61,447 bases of DNA, taken from positions 1 to 61,447 of the IMG/VR virus record IMGVR_UViG_3300027902_000010; one strand, 5' to 3'. Position 1 is the first letter of the stretch; each line of letters begins with the position of its first letter. Shown piece by piece: positions 8,345-17,011 of the stretch. Source of the DNA: a virus. The notes beneath the pieces were generated by a model, which was not told the DNA's origin, did no database searches, and worked only from the letters and a program-made list of their open reading frames with translations. Position numbers and translations under genes: made by a program.

Positions 8345-8524
8345 TCATTTCGACGTCTTGTATATCAGATCAGACCGTGTGACGACGCCGTTGACTTTGT
8401 ACTCTACCCACATCTGGAACATCGGAGTCTTGTGTTTAGAGAGTAGTCCTATCCGGAATTTTATAACACGTCTGAACAGGACATACTCCTTAATGATACT
8501 CAATATTTTTTTCAGTTTGTCCAT
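8345..8524 (-). CDS. Small basic protein (59 aa)
   Basis: This is a short gene read directly from the minus strand: ATG at 8524-8522, TGA at 8347-8345, 59 aa, with GGAG upstream. The product begins MDKLKKILSIIKEYVLF and ends VVTRSDLIYKTSK. It is basic with an amphipathic N-terminal helix. It fills an otherwise unexplained 200-nt gap with the spacing typical of this arm. Function unknown. Confidence 0.7.
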   Translation of the reverse strand: MDKLKKILSIIKEYVLFRRVIKFRIGLLSKHKTPMFQMWVEYKVNGVVTRSDLIYKTSK

Positions 8525-8535
8525 ATCAGTCTCCG

Positions 8536-8994
8536 CTATGGCCCAGTTGGAGTTCCAGCCTTTTCATCAATTTTCTTTTGAATCAGGTGTCCGAAGTGGT
8601 CCATGAGACCCCACTTATCAACATAGAAATATGTGATCCACGCCGTCCCGACTTGGGCAAATGACATGAAGATACATATCATTTTTGCTTGACTTGACTT
8701 GGGCCAATATAATGCGAACTCACCGACCACGCTTATAATGAGGCCCAGTAGCATAACATAGTTTGATATCCGATTTGCTTTCATTTCCAGATCAAGCTTT
8801 ACCTTCATGATAGCCGCCGAATTTTCTGGTGTTGACTTTGCAGCATCCGCCATAGCTTGTTTAGCCATTATCACATACGGCTCTTCCCATCTCTGCTTAC
8901 CTACCGCCATGATAATGAATACTACGGCGGTAACCATCGGATGGAGCTGAATCCCTACTAGATACTGAAATACATCATTTACCCATTCTGGCAT
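8536..8994 (-). CDS. Holin-like multi-spanning membrane protein
   Basis: A 152-aa protein with about three hydrophobic segments: LHPMVTAVVFIIMAVG (17-32), YVMLLGLIISVVGEFALYW (80-98) and MICIFMSFAQVGTAWITYF (105-123), ending in a charged tail. A charged helical stretch separates TM1 and TM2. Size, topology and proximity to the lysis genes suggest a holin or accessory membrane protein, but a virion membrane protein is equally possible. AGGAGG precedes the start. Confidence 0.6.
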   Translation of the reverse strand: MPEWVNDVFQYLVGIQLHPMVTAVVFIIMAVGKQRWEEPYVIMAKQAMADAAKSTPENSAAIMKVKLDLEMKANRISNYVMLLGLIISVVGEFALYWPKSSQAKMICIFMSFAQVGTAWITYFYVDKWGLMDHFGHLIQKKIDEKAGTPTGP

Positions 8995-9006
8995 AGTTGC
9001 CTCCTT

Positions 9007-9264
9007 TTATGGTTTTATTTCTTCTCTTACATCTTTATTATGTTGATATAGCCTATCATCCAAAGTTCGTATCTGGGTTTCCATTTGAATGAATTGAGTT
9101 TTCAATGCCATAATTTCTACTCTCAATTCATTAACTGATATGTAGCCACTCATCAACCCAGCTATAGCCGCAATAATAATACCTTCCATGATACGAGCTC
9201 CATTCAATTTGACATGGCCCTCAATAGTGACTAAAAATGGAATATATTGCAAATAGTTCTTCAT
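9007..9264 (-). CDS. Small membrane protein with coiled coil
   Basis: An 85-aa product: a hydrophobic stretch (IMEGIIIAAIAGLMSGYI) followed by a heptad-rich region (LRVEIMALKTQFIQMETQIRTLDDRLY). One TM plus a coiled coil is seen in some phage holins and in inner-membrane spanin subunits. It lies beside the putative holin. Assignment is tentative. Confidence 0.55.
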   Translation of the reverse strand: MKNYLQYIPFLVTIEGHVKLNGARIMEGIIIAAIAGLMSGYISVNELRVEIMALKTQFIQMETQIRTLDDRLYQHNKDVREEIKP

Positions 9265-9281
9265 ACATCTCCTTATAAATA

Positions 9282-10208
9282 CTATGGAACATATACAAAT
9301 TCATACCACCCCATATCAAGAACCTCTATACCGCTTACAGCAGCTATGTTTGATATGCGAAGTAAATATGGTGTATTTTGTTTCAAAATAAATTCATCGC
9401 CAGATTCTATGACATTCCCAGTCCTACCACCAACACCGCCTGAACCTGAGACATCTCGTGATATCAGTGTACCAGTCGTTGTAATTGACGGACCAGAATA
9501 TAAGGTCAATGCTGCCGTATTTCCACTATTTCTATCATTATTAAAACTGGCTATAGCTGATCCAGTTGACCCATACGTCGGAGTTTCATACATAACTATG
9601 GTCATTTCACAATCAGTTTCAGTATGATAACCAAAATGAATTCGTGTCGTGGTGTTCGGAGCTATCAGTAAGTAATCATAAGTTCCTGATGATGCTATAG
9701 TTTGTTGGTCTACTGCTCTATAGTGCTTACCTAAATGAATCATCATGTGGTCAATATCTATCGTCATTAAACCAGAGTTACCACTGGGGACAACTCTTAA
9801 AGCTCCAAGTAAATCAGTAGATAGTAATACTTCATTGCCTTCAGTATAAGTTGGTGAAGTAGCATTAGCTATTCCTACCAAAGCTCCAACATTATTAGTT
9901 GATGGGGCTGCATTATTATTTGTCTTGGTACCAACAACCGTCGCATTTAGGTTAGATGCTGTAGGCTGATATACTGTGGCCAACAGGTTCGCCTGATTTG
10001 ATTGAGTGACTACCACCGTACCCGTCTTCACATTCACCCATAAGCCATTCGTGGTGTCACCAATCATCGTATAATATTTTATGGGGCTTGTGGCGTCGAC
10101 CATACTGACAGCCATATTCCCCGATATAACTGAATACGAATATGGAATAAAAAATCCGAGAATTAGCAACAGTATCAAAACGGCAATTTTTAGATTTTTC
10201 ATATTCAC
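9282..10208 (-). CDS. Secreted or membrane-anchored beta-rich protein
   Basis: A 308-aa product. The N-terminal LKIAVLILLLILGFFIPYSYS is a signal peptide or membrane anchor. The remainder is Thr/Asn-rich beta sequence without Cys pairs. A late segment (TTRIHFGYHTETDCEMTIVMYETPTYG) resembles tail-fibre or capsid-decoration folds. It is the upstream partner of several virion candidates. No catalytic motif is visible. Confidence 0.65.
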   Translation of the reverse strand: MNMKNLKIAVLILLLILGFFIPYSYSVISGNMAVSMVDATSPIKYYTMIGDTTNGLWVNVKTGTVVVTQSNQANLLATVYQPTASNLNATVVGTKTNNNAAPSTNNVGALVGIANATSPTYTEGNEVLLSTDLLGALRVVPSGNSGLMTIDIDHMMIHLGKHYRAVDQQTIASSGTYDYLLIAPNTTTRIHFGYHTETDCEMTIVMYETPTYGSTGSAIASFNNDRNSGNTAALTLYSGPSITTTGTLISRDVSGSGGVGGRTGNVIESGDEFILKQNTPYLLRISNIAAVSGIEVLDMGWYEFVYVP

Positions 10209-10209
10209 C

Positions 10210-10926
10210 TCAAAAAACGTCGGTATTACTTTCTTTAGATTTTCTCATAGTCAGCAATCGCTTACGTCTGGCCCCCGCCCCACCACCTAAAGCATAATTC
10301 TTTGGTAGCGGAATGTCGCTTACCACAACAGTCAATAATGCAGCGGTACCACCATTATAGGTTTCATCCATTTGTTTATAAGTATTTTTTATTCGTATCC
10401 AAGGTGGAGTATCATTAACAGCATCAACTGTCAACATTAGTATAAATGCGGTAGTTCCACCTGGATTAATTGCTGCAATACCATAAGGATTTAATGTAAA
10501 TGTCAAAACACCAGTATCACTGAAATTAAACTGATTTGCAATCATAGTGAATACGATGTTGCTCAAATCATGCGTATCTGGCGGCTGAACCATTAACCTT
10601 TTTGGATTAGCTTCAAGTAATGTCCATCCACCATCATATTCACTCATAAGTAAAAGATTACTTTGTTGACCAACTTTTAGTTGTACTGTAGCTGATGCTA
10701 TATACTTCCCAACAATCAATGCTGCAAGATTGGCAGTATTAAATCCAATTCTGGTTCTGTCCATGTAGTCGTATCCATTAAGGTTAGTACCTGCTAATAC
10801 TTGGTCTGATACACTCGGCGTACCAAATATCGTACCACTAGCCGCTCGCAAAGTAGGCCATGGCGTATTACTACCATAATTTCTTATCTGTTGACGAAAT
10901 GAACCATTATAAGTATAAGTCGGCAT
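10210..10926 (-). CDS. Putative structural protein, DNRLRE-like
   Basis: A 238-aa beta-rich product. The segment RIGFNTANLAALIVGKYIAS-x-TVQLKV resembles the F-T-L-..-I..A.L.L pattern of DNRLRE-type adhesin domains. The C-terminal 30 residues are basic (GAGARRKRLLTMRKSKE) and probably exposed. It begins 1 nt upstream of the signal-peptide protein gene. A virion spike role is inferred. Confidence 0.6.
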   Translation of the reverse strand: MPTYTYNGSFRQQIRNYGSNTPWPTLRAASGTIFGTPSVSDQVLAGTNLNGYDYMDRTRIGFNTANLAALIVGKYIASATVQLKVGQQSNLLLMSEYDGGWTLLEANPKRLMVQPPDTHDLSNIVFTMIANQFNFSDTGVLTFTLNPYGIAAINPGGTTAFILMLTVDAVNDTPPWIRIKNTYKQMDETYNGGTAALLTVVVSDIPLPKNYALGGGAGARRKRLLTMRKSKESNTDVF

Positions 10927-10935
10927 GGTGACACC

Positions 10936-11733
10936 TTACGATAATTCAATGACATTCACGACTATATTGGCTGACGTAGTGATACCCCAGAGTTCTGCAT
11001 TCTCCACCATGTAAAAATCTTTCGTTTGCCCTTCAAGTAATGGATATCCTGCATACGGGTTCACTCCAGCATTACCAATAAATACTGTGCTAGCCAGCCC
11101 AGCCGATGACCCACCCAGACCACCTTTGAGCACAAACCCAGCCGCCAATGTGCATGTCCCAGCTATTGTCCATCTCAAGGCAAACTGAGTCGTTACACCA
11201 AAGTTCCCGAGATTAGCATATATATCGCCATTCGCCGTTATACCCGCTGGAACTAAATCCTGGGTATCAATCCAAGCTCCATTTATTGGACTGATTACTT
11301 GAGCTATCACATTGAGCGTAGCACCAGCCACGTTCGACACATTGAGGAACAAATGCAAGGTGTCATAATTAGCTACACCTAGCGGAGTCACTTGCGAATT
11401 ACCCGCCACTGTAATGTTTGTGGGCGGAATATATATCCCAGATGACGTTAACCCAACGGATGGAGTTGGATTTACTATCGTGTACGCTCTATCTCTCGAT
11501 GCTCGAATAAGAAGCGTCGGTTGACTTGTAACAGTTACGGATCTTGCGGTAATGCCCTGAGTAATAATTCTCAACGACGCTAAACGATGTAAATCTTGCG
11601 CCATGGAATCCGAACTAGGTGGAACCGATCCCTCCAAACCGGTAGCCTCACCCTCTGGATGAAGATTTCTTATATCTGCTGGGACAAAGGGCCTAAGCAT
11701 AGCCGCACCTCGATTATCCGAATATCTTTTCAC
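10936..11733 (-). CDS. Putative virion protein
   Basis: A 265-aa product, unrecognised. After a basic/acidic N-terminal 40 residues it is Val/Thr/Asn-rich with many predicted strands, with no signal peptide and no Cys. The last 20 nt of the upstream gene overlap its start. Within the block 9282-13783 it is most likely a capsid-associated protein. Confidence 0.6.
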   Translation of the reverse strand: MKRYSDNRGAAMLRPFVPADIRNLHPEGEATGLEGSVPPSSDSMAQDLHRLASLRIITQGITARSVTVTSQPTLLIRASRDRAYTIVNPTPSVGLTSSGIYIPPTNITVAGNSQVTPLGVANYDTLHLFLNVSNVAGATLNVIAQVISPINGAWIDTQDLVPAGITANGDIYANLGNFGVTTQFALRWTIAGTCTLAAGFVLKGGLGGSSAGLASTVFIGNAGVNPYAGYPLLEGQTKDFYMVENAELWGITTSANIVVNVIELS

Positions 11734-12529
11734 CGATCAGATTGACGGATACGTTGTTCGTCGCACCGCTCAAATCTTGCATGGTGATGTTGATCACAGA
11801 TCCACGCTGCACCCATCTCGGCGCAGCTAAGACGTTCGGGAAAGCGCCACTTCCAAGAAGGTTATTATCATGAACGCCCGTATTCATCCACTGACGGTCA
11901 CGACCCATATCCTGAACAGTGATGAGCACCGCGCCAGTAGCCTGTCCAGTAATCTTCTTGCACACAAAATTACTGTCCTTGTCAGTAGAAATTGATACTG
12001 ACGCCGTCTGGTTCGCCGGAATCTGGTAAACTCCTTCAGGCTGAGAACTCGAACTCCGAGGTAGTGGATATACATACGTCACCTTGGTCGTTCCGGGCTT
12101 TTTCCATGGAGCAATGCCCGGCCTCAATTTCATGCCATGGAAAGTGAGATATATCGTCGGCGCGATGACCGCGTGCGTATTTGCCAACTCAACCGAGAAA
12201 GTTGTAGCCCGACGAATGATATAGCCAGTTGGCCATACATACGGTCTGAAGTCCTGCGCTCCAGAGTTGTCCAGATTTAGAGAACGACCAGCCACCGTTC
12301 TCAGGGGAGTGGCGGACTTCATAAGATACCGCCCCATTGTATCATCTTTGAACTTAATGAGGACGTCCGCATTGTCATTGGTGGAGAAATAGCTCGTCTT
12401 CAAAAACTGGAAGTCGGCGTCGCTATCAATCCGTATTTCCTGAGTTGTATACTGCATTCCAGAACCAACTGCCAATGCCGAAAACGTCGTGCTGTAGCAA
12501 AAATACTCACCCCATACCACATCTTCCAT
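11714..12529 (-). CDS. Putative virion protein (minor capsid candidate)
   Basis: A 271-aa beta-rich product starting MEDVVWGEYFCYSTTFSAL. Segments such as QEIRIDSDADFQFLKTSYFS, FSVELANTHAVIAPTIYLTF and VFKNITMQDLSGATNN-type strands suggest a jelly-roll-like protein. The codon choice is richer in G+C than in neighbouring genes at 9282-10926, matching the capsid candidate at 13106. It could be a second capsid or penton protein. Confidence 0.55.
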   Translation of the reverse strand: MEDVVWGEYFCYSTTFSALAVGSGMQYTTQEIRIDSDADFQFLKTSYFSTNDNADVLIKFKDDTMGRYLMKSATPLRTVAGRSLNLDNSGAQDFRPYVWPTGYIIRRATTFSVELANTHAVIAPTIYLTFHGMKLRPGIAPWKKPGTTKVTYVYPLPRSSSSQPEGVYQIPANQTASVSISTDKDSNFVCKKITGQATGAVLITVQDMGRDRQWMNTGVHDNNLLGSGAFPNVLAAPRWVQRGSVINITMQDLSGATNNVSVNLIGEKIFG

Positions 12530-12574
12530 ATCGTCCTCCTTTGGACTTACAAAAAGTAATTGGCAAGATTGCCG

Positions 12575-13015
12575 TTATTCTTCTATGAAGGCTATCACAC
12601 TTCCAGCCACATCATCGCTGATCCCATATAGAGCTCCCCAAGTCTTATCGAGTGTCAGCGACTCATAAGACCTCAGAAGAAATCCGGTAGTTGATGTTAC
12701 TCCATAACTACCTATATAGACATTCTTCGTACCAACATTACGAAGTGTAATTGACAGCCTACTCGGATTTGGAGAGATAATACCTCGTGGCTGAATATTA
12801 TCAACGAATACCTGCCCGCTGCTTATATCCTCACGGGCTGTGGTACGAATTGTCACGGTTGTATTGGCAAGCATCGCCAAGAATTTTTTGAACATGCTTT
12901 CTTTTTTTATGTCACTACGAGAAACGGTTACAGACTGACCCGCCACATTCGCACTAATCTCCGCCAAGTCAACTCCACCGCCTGGCAACCCAGTTGTTTC
13001 TGAGGTATTTTTCAT
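12575..13015 (-). CDS. Putative virion-associated protein
   Basis: A 146-aa product. The N-terminal half contains SVTVSRSDIKKESMFKKF, and the C-terminal half is strand-rich (RLSITLRNVGTKNVYIG, TGFLLRSYESLTLDKTW) like small structural decoration proteins. It is the first gene after the terminator hairpin that follows the capsid candidate and would be translated at lower level. Function unproven. Confidence 0.6.
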   Translation of the reverse strand: MKNTSETTGLPGGGVDLAEISANVAGQSVTVSRSDIKKESMFKKFLAMLANTTVTIRTTAREDISSGQVFVDNIQPRGIISPNPSRLSITLRNVGTKNVYIGSYGVTSTTGFLLRSYESLTLDKTWGALYGISDDVAGSVIAFIEE

Positions 13016-13038
13016 AGGTTCTCCCTATTCCTAAAATA

Positions 13039-13065
13039 CCCTCTCCCTTATTTAAGGGGAGAGGG
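13039..13065 (-). terminator. Hairpin after the capsid candidate
   Basis: On the minus strand a 9-bp perfect stem (CCCTCTCCC / GGGAGAGGG) with a short AT loop is followed by TATTTTA. It would act as a weak terminator or mRNA-stabilising structure just downstream of the putative major capsid gene, a common way to keep capsid mRNA high relative to distal genes. Confidence 0.72.
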
Positions 13066-13105
13066 CGCTTACTCAACAAATGGATCGGATTAAATTGCTA
13101 CGCTA

Positions 13106-13783
13106 CTACGTCGGTCTCCTCATGAACGCATGGAGGACCAGGAGGATATCCACTTCCTGGTTGATCGTGACCGTGCCATCCCAGTTCATCGTCACTGCGA
13201 ACGATTCGAACGGGTTCAGCGTGATCGGAATGCCGAACTTATACATCGGGAACGGCGAAGCTCCCGACTGTCCAGTTGCGATCGACGTTGAAGCGTTGAT
13301 CGTGGTCGAGACCGCGAGATGTGGGTTCGACTCCGGAATAAGCGGCAACGGAAGTTGGAGGATCGGCTTGTCAATGATCTTGAAGTCAAGCCATCCGCCG
13401 TTTTTCAGGCGCATGATGTCATCACCGATCTTGCCAGTAGCCGCCGCGGTGTTGACGCTCTGCAACGGAATGAACACGATGCTGATACCAATAAACTGGT
13501 AGAGCTTCGTGGGAACGACACCTGAAGTATCCAGGTTCGTGTCACGCCTCGTCTTCACCTTGGAAGCCGTGGCACCGGCCGTGATCAGGTTTGCTGCCTG
13601 ACCAAGCTGCGTGCTGAAGAACGAGAGCTGCGAGGTTCCAGCCACCGGATACTCGACGCGGTCATACAGCGGCTGCGCCAAATCTTCCGGACGCTGAGGA
13701 TTCGTCACCGTATAGGTAGACGCCCGCATCGGATCCTGCTGTGGATATGCGACTTGTCTGGGCTGCACGTTATACTGAGGCAT
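13106..13783 (-). CDS. Putative major capsid protein
   Basis: A 225-aa product with no signal peptide and no TM. After a Gln/Pro-rich arm it reads YDRVEYPVAGTSQLSFFST, TKVKTRRDTNLDTSG-type turns, LYQFIGISIVFIPLQS and FESFAVTMNWDG. The strand-rich pattern is compatible with a jelly-roll capsid fold. Context is the main evidence: AAAAGGAG ribosome site, a 5-prime leader hairpin, a terminator hairpin right after it, and G+C-rich codon use unlike most neighbours, all signs of very high expression. An HK97 fold was not recognisable. Identity is inferred, not shown. Confidence 0.58.
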   Translation of the reverse strand: MPQYNVQPRQVAYPQQDPMRASTYTVTNPQRPEDLAQPLYDRVEYPVAGTSQLSFFSTQLGQAANLITAGATASKVKTRRDTNLDTSGVVPTKLYQFIGISIVFIPLQSVNTAAATGKIGDDIMRLKNGGWLDFKIIDKPILQLPLPLIPESNPHLAVSTTINASTSIATGQSGASPFPMYKFGIPITLNPFESFAVTMNWDGTVTINQEVDILLVLHAFMRRPT

Positions 13784-13830
13784 TGTGATACTCCTTTTCG
13801 TATCGGAGCCGTTGTTGACGGACGATACTA
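13784..13830 (-). promoter_or_regulatory. Leader hairpin of capsid candidate mRNA
   Basis: The 5-prime region forms GTATCG...CGATAC (13800-13805 with 13823-13828) enclosing CCGT...ACGG, just before the AAAAGGAG site. A related leader sharing TAGTATCG and a CCGTT/AACGG hairpin precedes the gene at 18327-18581. It probably protects the message or separates it from upstream translation. Confidence 0.5.
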
Positions 13831-13871
13831 TTAATGGTTAACGGCAATACAATCAAAACATCTGACTGCGA

Positions 13872-14612
13872 CTAACCTGCGACATTGTAGGCATCGTGAT
13901 ATGACGGCATTTCACCGAAGCCTTCAAGAACAGGCGATGACATCTGCGGGAATGCTTCCAGTCCCGACAGACCGACGCTGCTCAGAACTGGAGCAAGCAG
14001 ATCGGTAACGATGATCGCAGCCGACCCAATGACAAAGCCGTCTGCCGCTGGCTTGCTGATGAACCTATCAATCATATAGCCGCCGCCGATGATTGTAGCA
14101 AGCTTCACGCCGTAGTCCGCGATACCTCCTGGCGCCATCCCCGCCAGCTTAGGAATGTATCGTACTGCAACTGCACCCGCGGCACCGCCGAGGATCATCG
14201 GGAAGTAGCCCATAAATGTTCCCATGGGATTCCGACGATATCTGCGAGCCGGGTTACGTCTGTGATGCCGTTTCCGGTTCCGATGATGGACCCGGCGCTT
14301 TCCGAACAGTTTCATGTGAGACCTCCTGGGGTTCAGACCAACCAACATACCTTCGGCACCGAACGGGTTACGGCTCGTCCGACGTCTTCGACGAGAAGGA
14401 TTGAGCTTATGACCCGGCCGTGCAATTCTCGCAGCGGAACTGGTAAACCAGTGTCCCTTGCGACTATATACTACAGGACGATGCCTTGTTCCCTCACCAC
14501 CGAGGGCTTTTGCGCTTGGGGGGCGCCAGTGCGTGGTTAGCACGCGACGCTTGCTTGAACGACGCAAGCGTTTGGGTGGATTGATCAAAAACGGTTCTGA
14601 TACTTTGGCCAT
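13872..14612 (-). CDS. Arg-rich putative virion protein with membrane segments
   Basis: A 246-aa product. Residues 1-135 are extremely basic with repeated R-x-N-P boxes (SRRRRRTSRNPFG, HRRNPARRYRRNPMG), fitting binding to packaged DNA. Residues about 137-225 hold hydrophobic Gly/Ala segments (FPMILGGAAGAVAVRYI, GFVIGSAAIIVTDLLAPVL). The C-terminus carries GFGEMPSYHDAYNVAG. A DNA-condensing protein anchored in a virion membrane is one reading. It lies directly upstream of the capsid candidate. Confidence 0.62.
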   Translation of the reverse strand: MAKVSEPFLINPPKRLRRSSKRRVLTTHWRPPSAKALGGEGTRHRPVVYSRKGHWFTSSAARIARPGHKLNPSRRRRRTSRNPFGAEGMLVGLNPRRSHMKLFGKRRVHHRNRKRHHRRNPARRYRRNPMGTFMGYFPMILGGAAGAVAVRYIPKLAGMAPGGIADYGVKLATIIGGGYMIDRFISKPAADGFVIGSAAIIVTDLLAPVLSSVGLSGLEAFPQMSSPVLEGFGEMPSYHDAYNVAG

Positions 14613-14649
14613 GATAGACCTCCTTTCTGAAAATATTTTACTTCTGAAA

Positions 14650-14829
14650 CTACATCTTATACGGGGCTACACCTTGCTTCATGTAGTCAGCCGTTGGCGT
14701 AGATGCGGGCAAAAAGCTTTGAGCTTGACTCTCCGCCGAAGTCAATAAATTCTGACGCTGCTCAGGCGTCATGTTCGCATACTTATATCCTAGATAAAAT
14801 GCGATAGCGGCAATAATGATTCTGTCCAT
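14650..14829 (-). CDS. Small membrane protein (59 aa)
   Basis: A short gene read from the minus strand: ATG at 14829-14827, TAG at 14652-14650, GGAGG 7 nt upstream. It encodes 59 aa beginning MDRIIIAAIAFYLGYKYANM (one TM) with a soluble tail ending KQGVAPYKM. The size and single N-terminal helix match other small virion-block proteins here. Confidence 0.72.
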   Translation of the reverse strand: MDRIIIAAIAFYLGYKYANMTPEQRQNLLTSAESQAQSFLPASTPTADYMKQGVAPYKM

Positions 14830-14830
14830 G

Positions 14831-15004
14831 CTACTTCCTCCCCTTGCTGGATAAAATCTTCGCTACAAACTTGTCAAGAAAAACCGACAAGCGCTTAGCT
14901 TCTCGATACTCCTTCACATCATAATCCTCGCGATCTCGAGCATATATGTCGAGAAGATCTGAAGCTCTCTGAAGCTTATTGATATCTTTCAGTGACGCTC
15001 TCAT
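14831..15004 (-). CDS. Small helical basic protein (57 aa)
   Basis: A short gene from the minus strand: ATG at 15004-15002, TAG at 14833-14831, AGGAGG upstream. The 57-aa product (MRASLKDINKLQRASDLLDI...ILSSKGRK) is helical and charged, with no recognised domain. Spacing to both neighbours is under 10 nt, so it belongs to the operon. Confidence 0.68.
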   Translation of the reverse strand: MRASLKDINKLQRASDLLDIYARDREDYDVKEYREAKRLSVFLDKFVAKILSSKGRK

Positions 15005-15013
15005 CACCACCTC

Positions 15014-15373
15014 CTATGTATACTCGGACATGAATTCACGCTTTGAAAACTTTCCGCCTTTTGCCTTGTACTTTTTCCAAGCAATCTCCGCCGCTTTCTT
15101 CTCAAGCTTATACAGTTCGTTGAACATCTTTTTTTCAACTACCATCGCTGACTTCATATCCATACCGAACACACGATACAACCAATTCGCAATATCCTTA
15201 GCGTCGGCTGGACGAAGTCGCTTTCCATTAGAGTATCTGACTTCAGCTATATCAAAATCTGCCACTGTATCATCCATGATTCCAACTGACCTATCAGCTG
15301 GATCAATACTAATATCTTTTATTACAAAAACATACTGTTTCCACTTGATTGATATAGGCCCTTTGACAATCAT
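15014..15373 (-). CDS. Hypothetical protein
   Basis: A 119-aa product. The start MIVKGPISIKWKQYVF at 15373 is preferred over an upstream in-frame start at 15460, which would overlap the glycosyltransferase gene by 80 nt. An N-terminal beta region (KQYVFVIKDISIDPADRSVG) precedes a Lys-rich helix (LYKLEKKAAEIAWKKYKAKG). Unrecognised. Confidence 0.6.
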   Translation of the reverse strand: MIVKGPISIKWKQYVFVIKDISIDPADRSVGIMDDTVADFDIAEVRYSNGKRLRPADAKDIANWLYRVFGMDMKSAMVVEKKMFNELYKLEKKAAEIAWKKYKAKGGKFSKREFMSEYT

Positions 15374-15380
15374 GGCTACA

Positions 15381-16799
15381 TCACATTTTCTTGAATTTGT
15401 TCTTGATGAACTCCGCCTGCTTACCACTATCTTTATAAGCCTGCACAAACTTATCATCAATGATCGTCTCTCGACCGATGTGAGGAATTATGATATCAGA
15501 GTCACACCATATCTGCCATCCCTTCAGCCGAGCCTTAATACCGAAGCTAACGTCTTCACCCACACCTTCGCGCTCTCCTTTTAGATTGTAGCCGGTAGAC
15601 GTATCCCCATATTTGAACCATGGATAGTCAAGTGACTCAAAGACCTCACGCTTGACCAGGAGAAAGTAGCCGCCAGTTGCATCTACTTCAACCATACCCA
15701 TATTCAATACGTCGTATGGGTGAAGTGACTTCTCATCATGGTCTGCAAGAAAAACACATGGAGCATGGGGCTCGCCGCGCTGCCACGCAATACCAGCACA
15801 TATATCAACATCATGCTCGAGTAACCGTAAAGCGGCATCTCCATCGAACATTTGATCATCATCAATGAAAAGTACATGAGTGAAATCGGATTTCAACAGT
15901 GCCTTCACCATCTCATTTCTGTCTTCTGGATGACCACGAGCCACATGAAAAAATGGCTTCTGAACAGGCGTACCTTCCCACAACTTGAGCAATGATATCA
16001 CGTTTTGATAATGTATGTATTCAGTTCTTGTCAACAATCCAACCATCATCTTAATCGGCTCAGACGTAGTTACTCGAAGCATATTATCAATAGCGTCTTT
16101 TCCTATTCTCTCCTCAAGAATAAGACGCTGCTTCTCCTGGTACTCATGGAAAGCATCCGCCGAACCGAGCGTATCGATAAATCCTTTTTCACCTTCATGC
16201 TCTATCTTCACATCACGAGCAATCTTGAGCGTGAAGCCGAGTTGCAAGATACGATAGCAAAGTTCCAATTCCTCCTTATCGCCGAGACCGTATACCGCTG
16301 GAAGAACTTCACCCCATTTCTCCTTCACAGCACGGATAACATTCATATCAGCCAAAAAGAAGAGACCAAGTAGATATTTTACATCACAGTTGATAAACAT
16401 CTTTAAGTTGTATGACTGTGGCCCCATTGCAAATGAAATCATCGGACCTACTGCACCAACTTCTGGATCCTTGAATCTCCTCATCATATTCTCAAGCCAC
16501 TGCTTGCAAAACACTACGTCATTGTGACACGTCAAAGCATACGGCGTATCGCACATCGCATACCCTTTTTCAACAGCCGCGATATATCCAATATTCTCAG
16601 ACGTGTACTGATACTTCAGCTCGACGCCATGATCACGACAATACCACACCACCCATGATTCAGTATTGTCATCGCTCCCATTGTCAAAAAAGAGTACTTT
16701 GTACTTCGATGGATCAGTATGTTCAATCAAACTTTCAAATGCTTTCTCTGTCAACTTCTGTTGATTCCTGGCTACCATTATTATGGTTAGCTGTTTCAT
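15381..16799 (-). CDS. Two-domain glycosyltransferase (GT2-like)
   Basis: A 472-aa product. The N-terminal domain (1-230) is a GT-A fold: LTIIMVARNQQKLTEKAFES, FFDNGSDDNT and an HNDVVF acidic motif. The C-terminal domain (about 280-470) is a second GT-A-like unit: FTHVLFIDDDQMFDG with a DDD metal motif, then GGYFLLVKREVF and GEDVSFGIKARLKGW. It probably transfers sugars to a virion protein or a host or phage glycan. The C-terminal half resembles the product of 17012-17635. It forms a group with that gene and the methyltransferase. Confidence 0.82.
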   Translation of the reverse strand: MKQLTIIMVARNQQKLTEKAFESLIEHTDPSKYKVLFFDNGSDDNTESWVVWYCRDHGVELKYQYTSENIGYIAAVEKGYAMCDTPYALTCHNDVVFCKQWLENMMRRFKDPEVGAVGPMISFAMGPQSYNLKMFINCDVKYLLGLFFLADMNVIRAVKEKWGEVLPAVYGLGDKEELELCYRILQLGFTLKIARDVKIEHEGEKGFIDTLGSADAFHEYQEKQRLILEERIGKDAIDNMLRVTTSEPIKMMVGLLTRTEYIHYQNVISLLKLWEGTPVQKPFFHVARGHPEDRNEMVKALLKSDFTHVLFIDDDQMFDGDAALRLLEHDVDICAGIAWQRGEPHAPCVFLADHDEKSLHPYDVLNMGMVEVDATGGYFLLVKREVFESLDYPWFKYGDTSTGYNLKGEREGVGEDVSFGIKARLKGWQIWCDSDIIIPHIGRETIIDDKFVQAYKDSGKQAEFIKNKFKKM

Positions 16800-16816
16800 T
16801 CTTTATTCCCCCTATC

Positions 16817-17002
16817 CTAGTCGTTAAAGTCTGATGGCTTAAGATTCTTCAAGTGCTTCTTCAACAGCTTTATCGTATACTTCTCAAGAGACAAAGCATT
16901 GGGCAAATGGGCAAATTTCTCATACATGGTCTGTGCAAGTTCTTCAAGAACATATGATGCAATAGCGGCAGCATCTTTCTTTTGTTTTGCTGACATTGCC
17001 AT
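16817..17002 (-). CDS. Hypothetical helical protein
   Basis: A 61-aa product (KQKKDAAAIASYVLEELAQTMYE...LKKHLKNLKPSDF), all helical. It sits between the two glycosyltransferase genes. No domain recognised. Could be a small partner protein. AGGAGG precedes the start. Confidence 0.6.
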   Translation of the reverse strand: MAMSAKQKKDAAAIASYVLEELAQTMYEKFAHLPNALSLEKYTIKLLKKHLKNLKPSDFND

Positions 17003-17011
17003 GACAACCTC

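Noticed and set aside
14216-14748. Plus-strand frames in the left arm near 14.2-14.7 kb
   Set aside because: They lack ribosome sites and lie opposite the Arg-rich gene, whose codon bias creates open shadows.
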